Positions 14,321 to 19,442 of a DNA stretch of 19,442 nucleotides are shown here, piece by piece (positions within the stretch are counted from its first letter, which is position 1; each line of letters starts with the position of its first letter). The position numbers and the translations under genes were made by a program. The stretch spans positions 1 through 19,442 of the forward strand of contig CAZHZL010000046.1 in NCBI GenBank assembly GCA_964537245.1. Reading direction: 5' to 3'. The DNA is from UMGS1840 sp964537245. GTDB lineage: Bacteria > Bacillota > Clostridia > UMGS1840. The notes beneath the pieces are model-generated. The model was given only the letters and a program-made list of their open reading frames with translations. It did no database searches and was not told the DNA's origin.

Positions 14321-14334
14321 AATCGGGTGAAACA

Positions 14335-15699
14335 ATGGGAAAACAGTATAAAACAATTGAAGAGGTGGCAGGACCTCTTATGCTTGTAAAAAATGTAAGC
14401 GATGTTGCATATAACGAGCTTGGCGAAATAGAGCTTGCAAACGGAGAAAAAAGACGGTGCAGAGTTCTGGAAATAAATAAATCGAACGCTCTTGTACAAC
14501 TTTTTGAAGCGTCTGACGGAATAAATCTGTCAAACAGTAAGGTGAAATTTTTAGGAAAACAAATGGAATTTGGCGTATCAGAGGATATATTGGGAAGGGT
14601 GTTTGACGGACTTGGAAATCCTATTGATTCAAAGCCACAGGTATTAGCTGAAATGAGACTGTCGGTAAACGGTAATCCGATAAATCCTGTTGCAAGAATT
14701 TATCCGCAGGAATTTATTCAGACAGGCGTTTCGGCAATAGACGGTCTTAACACTCTTGTAAGAGGACAAAAGCTTCCGATTTTTTCGGCAAGCGGTCTGC
14801 CGCACGCTAAGCTTGCCGCACAGATAGCGCGTCAGGCAAAGGTCAGAGGAGACGATGAAAAATTTGCAGTTGTGTTTGCCGCAATGGGAATAACCTTTGA
14901 AGAATCCGATTATTTTATAAATTCCTTTAAAGAAACAGGAGCGCTTGAAAGGACTGTTCTTTTTATAAATCTTGCAAATGACCCTGCAATAGAAAGAATT
15001 GCAACTCCAAAAATGGCATTGACTGCCGCAGAATATCTTGCATTTGAAAAGGATATGCAAGTCCTTGTTATTCTTACTGATATAACAAATTATGCAGACG
15101 CATTAAGAGAAATTTCAGCAGCAAGGAAGGAAGTTCCCGGAAGACGAGGATATCCCGGATATATGTATACCGATTTAGCTTCAATATACGAAAGAGCAGG
15201 CAGACAGCAAGGAAAAAAAGGAAGCATAACTATGATACCGATTCTCTCTATGCCGGAAGATGATAAAACACATCCTATCCCTGACCTTACAGGTTACATT
15301 ACTGAGGGGCAGATTATCCTTTCAAGAGAGCTGTATCAAAAAGGAATAGCGCCTCCTATTGATGTACTCCCCTCTTTGTCAAGACTTAAAGACAAAGGTA
15401 TAGGCGAGAAAAAAACAAGAGAAGACCATGCAGGTACGATGAATCAGCTGTTTTCAGCATATGCAAGAGGAAAAGAAGCAAAAGAGCTTATGATAATCTT
15501 AGGTGAAGAAGCGATTTCGGATATGGACAGACTTTATGCAAAATTTGCTGACAGGTTTGAAAATGAGTATGTTTCTCAAGGATACACTCTTAACAGAAGT
15601 ATTGAAGAAACGCTTGACAAAGGTTGGGAGCTTCTCAGGATTCTTCCGAAAAGTGAGTTAAAAAGAATTGACGACGAGATAATTTCAAAATATTATTAG
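14335..15699 (+). CDS. atpB: V/A-type ATPase non-catalytic subunit B
   Basis: A 454-residue partner of A in the A3B3 hexamer. The P-loop position is degenerate (FSASGLPHAKLAAQIARQA), as in all B subunits, so it does not hydrolyse ATP. Other landmarks are QTGVSAIDGLNTLVRGQKLP, ILTDITNYADALREIS, GRRGYPGYMYTDLA and YERAGR. The arginine finger that completes the A-subunit site lies in LPSLSRLKDKG (about residue 350). It lies 14 bases after subunit A, with GGGTGA upstream of the ATG. Confidence 0.97.
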   Translation: MGKQYKTIEEVAGPLMLVKNVSDVAYNELGEIELANGEKRRCRVLEINKSNALVQLFEASDGINLSNSKVKFLGKQMEFGVSEDILGRVFDGLGNPIDSKPQVLAEMRLSVNGNPINPVARIYPQEFIQTGVSAIDGLNTLVRGQKLPIFSASGLPHAKLAAQIARQAKVRGDDEKFAVVFAAMGITFEESDYFINSFKETGALERTVLFINLANDPAIERIATPKMALTAAEYLAFEKDMQVLVILTDITNYADALREISAARKEVPGRRGYPGYMYTDLASIYERAGRQQGKKGSITMIPILSMPEDDKTHPIPDLTGYITEGQIILSRELYQKGIAPPIDVLPSLSRLKDKGIGEKKTREDHAGTMNQLFSAYARGKEAKELMIILGEEAISDMDRLYAKFADRFENEYVSQGYTLNRSIEETLDKGWELLRILPKSELKRIDDEIISKYY

Positions 15700-15708
15700 G
15701 TGGTAAAT

Positions 15709-16020
15709 ATGGCATCGCATACAATTAAAAAAATTCTTGATAAAGAAAAAGAAGCTGAAAAAAAGCTTAAAGGTATAAAAAAAGAAGCTGAAAGAATAAT
15801 TGAAAACAGTTATAATGAAGCGAAAGAAAAAAAAGATGAAATTTTAAAGCAAGCAAAAGACGAAGCATTAAGAAATATAAACACCGCAAAAAATACCGCA
15901 GCAAAAATGGAAAATATCGCAAAAGAAAAGGCGAAGCTTCTGAGAAAAGACGCAAAACAAAATCTTTTAGAAAGAAAAGATGAAATAAAAGGGATTATAA
16001 AAGATACATTGTTGGAATAA
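15709..16020 (+). CDS. V/A-type ATPase subunit G/H (peripheral stalk coiled coil)
   Basis: A 103-residue protein that is almost entirely charged coiled coil (Lys/Glu/Ala repeats, about residues 8-95), the size and composition of subunit G/H (AhaH, NtpF), which dimerises with subunit E. Sequence identity within this family is low, so the call rests on composition, size and operon position. I prefer the ATG at 15709 with AGGTGG upstream; the GTG at 15700 is within that site. In E. hirae the equivalent gene is first in the operon; here it follows B and precedes I. Confidence 0.78.
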   Translation: MASHTIKKILDKEKEAEKKLKGIKKEAERIIENSYNEAKEKKDEILKQAKDEALRNINTAKNTAAKMENIAKEKAKLLRKDAKQNLLERKDEIKGIIKDTLLE

Positions 16021-16031
16021 GGTGTTGAAAA

Positions 16032-17999
16032 ATGGCAAAGCTTGAATTTAAAAAAACACAAATAATTGCACTTTTAAAAGACAGCAAAAATATTATTGAA
16101 TTTCTTCAGAAAAAAGGTGTATTGGAATTAACAGACATAAAGGACGATTTGCTTATAAAGCTTGACGCGACAGGAAGTGTGAAAAAATTTGAAAGAAGCA
16201 TAAAAGAAGCTGTCAACGCTCTTGAAATTCTCGAAAAATATACAGATAAAAAGAATTCGGTTTTAAGCTTACTTGAAGGAAGAAAAAAGCTTTTGCAAAC
16301 AGAGTTTTTCCATAAAAAAGAAAACACAAAAAAAACCTTGTCTGTAATAAAAAAAATAAATGACTCAGAAAAGAAGATATCAGATTTAAAAAACGCCGTT
16401 TCAAAACTTGAAGTAAAAAAAGATATTTTAAACCCGTGGAAAATGCTTTCATTGAAGCTTGATATGAAAGAAACAGAAAAAACCGATATTCTTATAGGTA
16501 CGCTTCCTAAAGAAAGCAATAAAGATGAAATATACAGAGAAACGCTTCTACAAAATGCATTTATACATTTTGAAACTTTAAAAAGCGATAAAAAAGAAAA
16601 AACCTATGAGGTTGTTATTTTTCATAAAGAGCATCGGCAAATTATATCAGATATATTAAAAAAATACAGCTTTGATTCTTTTTCGTTTCAATCTTCACTA
16701 ACGCCGGAAGAAGAAATAAGTAAAATAAACGAAGAAATAAAAAGCTGTCAAAAGCTTACGGAAGAAGCAAAAAACGAAATCAAAAAATGTGATGAATATT
16801 ACGGTGATATTGAATTTCTGATAGATTATTATACAATAAGAAAAGACAAATATACCGAAGTAAACAAGCTTGCAATGACAAAAAGCACTGTTATTATAAA
16901 AGGCTTTATTCCGAAAATATATTACGACGAAATAAAAGCAGAGCTTGAAAGAAAATATCCTGTAATAATAACAGCCCGTGAGTTAAACGAAGATGAAGAA
17001 GCACCGGTTTTACTTTCAAACTCGAAATTTTCTTATCCTGTCGAGGGAATTACCGAAATGTATGCACTTCCGAACAAAAGAGATGTGGACCCAAGCAGCG
17101 TAATGGCATTTTTTTATTATCTCTTTTTCGGTATGATGCTGTCTGACGCAGGCTACGGAATAATTATGATAATTGCAACTACTGTTGTACTTTATAAAAC
17201 ATCGGTTGAAGGTGCATTAAGAAGAAGTCTTAAAATGTTTCAGTATTGCGGGATTTCAACTTTATTTTGGGGAATACTTTTCGGAAGCTGGTTTGGAGAT
17301 TTACCACAGGTTATAGCGTCAAATTTTTTCGGAAAAGAACTGAGAACAACAGCATTATGGTTTGAACCGCTTGACGACCCGATGAAGCTTCTTTTATTTT
17401 CCTTCGGTCTTGGAATATGCCATTTGTTTTTGGGCTTATATGTCAGATTTAAAATGCTTTATAAAGAAGGAAAGAAATTCGACGCATTTTGTGAAGTAAT
17501 TCCGATATACTTTACAATACTGGGTGCGGCGCCACTTGCGGCAGGCATTCTCACACCTGTTTCGGATATTTTTAAAAAAATCGGCACATATTTTCTGATT
17601 GCAGGTGTAATAGCAATAGTTTTAACCTCACAAAGAAGCAGTAAAAATATATTTTTACGGTTTTTCGGCGGTATATACGGTCTTTATAATGTTGCAACAG
17701 GATATTTAAGCGATATACTTTCCTACTCCAGACTTCTTGCACTTGGACTTGCAACAGGAAGTATAGCAAGTGTTATAAATCTTATTGCGGCAATGCCGAA
17801 AAGCACAGCATTAAAAGCAATTATGCTTATAGCTGTCGGATTAATCGGACACACGGCAAATCTGGGAATAAATCTGCTTGGAGCATATGTTCACGCAGAC
17901 AGACTGCAGTTTGTTGAACTGTTTTCAAAATTTTACGAAGGCGGAGGAAAGCCGTTCACACCGCTTAAAGAAAACACAAAATACTATAATATACAATAA
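16032..17999 (+). CDS. V/A-type ATPase membrane subunit I (a)
   Basis: A 655-residue stator subunit. Residues 1 to about 345 form the cytoplasmic arm, with two coiled-coil stretches (about 90-130 and 235-260) that hold the E/G stalks. The rest has about seven to eight hydrophobic helices that carry the two ion half-channels. The conserved ion-gating arginine is in ILSYSRLLALGLA (Arg567). The downstream GHTANLGINLLGAYVHADRLQFVELF block is the family's best conserved stretch and is intact. FFYYLFFGMMLSDAGYG marks the first helix. It starts 11 bases after subunit G/H and is followed after 15 bases by subunit K. Confidence 0.95.
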   Translation: MAKLEFKKTQIIALLKDSKNIIEFLQKKGVLELTDIKDDLLIKLDATGSVKKFERSIKEAVNALEILEKYTDKKNSVLSLLEGRKKLLQTEFFHKKENTKKTLSVIKKINDSEKKISDLKNAVSKLEVKKDILNPWKMLSLKLDMKETEKTDILIGTLPKESNKDEIYRETLLQNAFIHFETLKSDKKEKTYEVVIFHKEHRQIISDILKKYSFDSFSFQSSLTPEEEISKINEEIKSCQKLTEEAKNEIKKCDEYYGDIEFLIDYYTIRKDKYTEVNKLAMTKSTVIIKGFIPKIYYDEIKAELERKYPVIITARELNEDEEAPVLLSNSKFSYPVEGITEMYALPNKRDVDPSSVMAFFYYLFFGMMLSDAGYGIIMIIATTVVLYKTSVEGALRRSLKMFQYCGISTLFWGILFGSWFGDLPQVIASNFFGKELRTTALWFEPLDDPMKLLLFSFGLGICHLFLGLYVRFKMLYKEGKKFDAFCEVIPIYFTILGAAPLAAGILTPVSDIFKKIGTYFLIAGVIAIVLTSQRSSKNIFLRFFGGIYGLYNVATGYLSDILSYSRLLALGLATGSIASVINLIAAMPKSTALKAIMLIAVGLIGHTANLGINLLGAYVHADRLQFVELFSKFYEGGGKPFTPLKENTKYYNIQ

Positions 18000-18014
18000 A
18001 AAAGGAGAATATAT

Positions 18015-18485
18015 ATGGATACTTTCGGTTTAGCATTGGTGATTGCAGGAGCGGCTTTTGCCGCGCTGTTTGCAGGAATAGGAAGTGCAAAAGGCGTTGG
18101 ATTGGTTGGCGAAGCTGCCGCAGGAGTTGTCTCTAATGACCCTTCAAAATTCAGTAAGGTTTTAATTTTACAGCTTCTTCCGGGTACACAGGGATTGTAC
18201 GGTCTTTTGGTTGCTGTCTTATTACTCAGTAAGGTTGGAATTTTAGGAGGCAATATTACCGACATAAGCTTTTCTCAAGGTCTTATGTATTTTGGTGCAT
18301 GTATGCCTATTGCATTCGGAGGACTTTTTTCAGGAATAGCACAAGGCAGAGCTGCGGCGAGCGGAGTGGGTATTGTTGCAAAAAAGCCTGAGCAAAGCGG
18401 TAAAGCAATTATTATGGCAGCTATGGTGGAAACATATGCCATTTTAGCGCTTCTGATTTCTATTTTAATTATATACAATATTTAA
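18015..18485 (+). CDS. V/A-type ATPase rotor subunit K (c ring), Na+-type
   Basis: A 156-residue proteolipid made of two fused helical hairpins (four membrane helices), each starting with a GIG-SAK or GIAQG motif. It forms the membrane rotor ring. The carboxylate that carries the ion is Glu139 in MVETYAIL; the first hairpin has Gln59 at the matching place (LLPGTQGLYG). The five Na+ ligands defined for E. hirae NtpK (Leu61, Thr64, Gln65, Gln110, Glu139) correspond here to Leu55, Thr58, Gln59, Gln110 and Glu139. All are present with the right spacing, which predicts Na+ rather than H+ coupling. The ATG has AAAGGAG upstream. Confidence 0.95.
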   Translation: MDTFGLALVIAGAAFAALFAGIGSAKGVGLVGEAAAGVVSNDPSKFSKVLILQLLPGTQGLYGLLVAVLLLSKVGILGGNITDISFSQGLMYFGACMPIAFGGLFSGIAQGRAAASGVGIVAKKPEQSGKAIIMAAMVETYAILALLISILIIYNI

Positions 18486-18501
18486 TTTACGGAGGTAAAT
18501 T

Positions 18502-19143
18502 ATGCCTGCCATTACAGTAAATCCCACAAGAATTGAGCTTTCCCGACTTAAAAAAAAGCTGACAACCGCAATAAGAGGTCATAAGCTTTTAAAAGACAAG
18601 CATGACGAGCTTACAAGACAGCTTACAGAGCTTCAGAAAAATACAGGTAATTTAAGAAAAAAGGTTGAAAAAGAAATAGAGCTTTCAAAAAAGCATATGG
18701 CAATAGCACAAAGCACAATGACAAAAGAAGCGGTATCAGCTTCGCTTATGACAAACAATCAGAGCCTTCTTATTCAGATTGAAGAAAAAAATATAATGAG
18801 TGTAAAAATACCGAAATACACTTTTTCAAAGCTTTCTTCAGAAGAAGAAAATATTTTCCCATATGGTTTTTTCTTTACCTCTTCTGATATTGACATCGCA
18901 CTTATTACACTAAAAAAAATACTTCCTGATTTAATAAAAATGAGTGAAGCTGAAAAAGCCTGTATGATGATGTCGGCGGAAATCGAAAAAACAAGACGAA
19001 GAGTAAATGCACTCGAACATATTTTAATTCCGAAATATAAAGAAACAATCCGTTATATCCGCTTAAGACTTGAAGAAAACGAAAGAAGCACAATCACAAG
19101 ACTTCTAAAAATAAAAGATATGATACTGGAAGGAAATAATTAA
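18502..19143 (+). CDS. V/A-type ATPase subunit D (central stalk)
   Basis: The 213-residue rotor axle that turns inside A3B3. The N-terminus NPTRIELSRLKKKLTTAIRGHKLLKDKHDEL is diagnostic in composition and order (PTR-x-L-x2-L at residues 8-15), and the matching C-terminal helix RRRVNALEHILIPKYKETIRYIRLRLEENER forms the other half of the antiparallel coiled coil. Length is standard. The ATG has ACGGAGG nine bases upstream. It is the last recognisable gene of the operon; no clear terminator follows. Confidence 0.94.
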   Translation: MPAITVNPTRIELSRLKKKLTTAIRGHKLLKDKHDELTRQLTELQKNTGNLRKKVEKEIELSKKHMAIAQSTMTKEAVSASLMTNNQSLLIQIEEKNIMSVKIPKYTFSKLSSEEENIFPYGFFFTSSDIDIALITLKKILPDLIKMSEAEKACMMMSAEIEKTRRRVNALEHILIPKYKETIRYIRLRLEENERSTITRLLKIKDMILEGNN

Positions 19144-19208
19144 AAAAATCTATTATCATTGTTACTATTCAAAATTTGTAATTTCTGTGAATATAATCAT
19201 TTTTAGTA

Positions 19209-19237
19209 TTGAAATTTTGAGTTTATTATGCTATAAT
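19209..19237 (+). promoter_or_regulatory. Promoter-like sequence before the structured tail
   Basis: TTGAAA (19209-19214) and TATAAT (19232-19237) with a 17-base spacer. A perfect hairpin (19238-19260) abuts the -10 box and covers the predicted start point, so it could be an operator or the first helix of the transcript. Confidence 0.65.
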
Positions 19238-19385
19238 GAATTCAAGCGATGCTTGAATTCGTCGATATAAATCTCGTACCTCGATTTTCGATATGTCAAA
19301 AATGACTCGATATGTTGCCTTACGACAACGAGATTTATAGCATATCAAGTTTTGAGCAATATCGAAAACATATCGACAAAAGGAG
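19227..19385 (+). repeat. Nested inverted repeats, possible structured leader or element end
   Basis: GAATTCAAGC-gat-GCTTGAATTC (19238-19260) is a perfect ten-base hairpin. ATAAATCTCGT (19267-19277) pairs perfectly with ACGAGATTTAT (19328-19338), and the adjoining AGCATA (19339-19344) pairs with TATGCT (19227-19232), giving a three-way junction shape with the hairpin as one arm. TCGATATG occurs at 19288 and 19307 and its complement CATATCGA at 19369. TCGATAT at 19262 matches ATATCGA at 19359. The last complement lies directly before a ribosome binding site (AAAAGGAG, 19378-19385). I do not recognise the family. Confidence 0.65.
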
Positions 19386-19391
19386 TAAAGA

Positions 19392-19421
19392 GTGAAAATA
19401 AAAAGGGAATTCAAGACATAA
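19392..19421 (+). CDS. Possible nine-residue leader peptide
   Basis: A GTG at 19392, six bases after AAAAGGAG, opens a nine-codon frame (MKIKREFKT) ending at TAA 19419-19421. A second purine-rich site (AAGAAAGGG) follows at 19424-19432. It could be a leader peptide, or the site could belong to a gene whose start lies past the window edge. Evidence is only spacing and position. Confidence 0.2.
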   Translation: MKIKREFKT

Positions 19422-19442
19422 CAAGAAAGGGTACATAATACC

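Noticed and set aside
19226..19414. 62-codon minus-strand frame in the tail
   Set aside because: It runs through the inverted repeats, lacks a ribosome binding site and matches no family I know.
19238..19442. IS200/IS605 or retron element at the window end
   Set aside because: Hairpin and repeats are suggestive, but no transposase or reverse transcriptase codons can be read before the edge, so no named class is claimed.

Overview
The window is low-GC, densely coded DNA with AGGAGG-type ribosome binding sites, several strict TTGACA-17-TATAAT promoters and gene families typical of anaerobic Bacillota. It most likely comes from the class Clostridia (Oscillospiraceae/Lachnospiraceae-like gut lineages); species cannot be named from sequence alone. 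No tRNA, rRNA, CRISPR array or complete insertion sequence was seen.

Region 1 (1-4730, minus strand) holds housekeeping genes. In transcription order these are an orphan solute-binding lipoprotein and ribosome recycling factor (frr), then an RluA-type pseudouridine synthase overlapping trmK (tRNA m1A22 methyltransferase), then a PucR/CdaR-type regulator followed 13 bases later by ftsE (GTG start, 3' end at the window edge). A strong terminator sits between frr and the pseudouridine synthase.

Region 2 (about 4840-5150, minus strand) is a stand-alone structured non-coding RNA gene of about 270 nt. It has a perfect consensus promoter, a 12-bp terminator, a three-part closing stem and a GC-rich hairpin core. 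It is the most interesting element here. The fold looks multibranched rather than 6S-like; the raiA-motif class is my leading but unproven guess.

Region 3 (5226-7464) has a small ArAE/FUSC-like membrane protein (minus) and an AgcS-family Na+:alanine/glycine symporter (plus) expressed divergently from two clear promoters. The symporter ends at a bidirectional terminator shared with a badly decayed GH127 (beta-L-arabinofuranosidase family) pseudogene on the minus strand (7463-8058).

Region 4 (8078-10714, plus) is one transcription unit: LUD-domain protein, D-2-hydroxyacid dehydrogenase (glycerate dehydrogenase-like) and thioredoxin reductase, with its own promoter and terminator.

Region 5 (10803-19143, plus) is a complete V/A-type ATPase operon in the order E-C-F-A-B-G/H-I-K-D. 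The K rotor subunit keeps all five Na+ ligands known from Enterococcus hirae NtpK, so the enzyme is probably Na+-coupled and may share the sodium gradient with the AgcS symporter. Subunit F is unusually short, and the H-I-K block lies between B and D rather than at the front as in E. hirae.

Region 6 (19209-19442) is gene-free and highly structured: a promoter-like sequence, a perfect hairpin, nested long inverted repeats, repeated TCGATAT words and a ribosome binding site near the window end. It looks like the leader or left end of an unseen downstream gene or mobile element.
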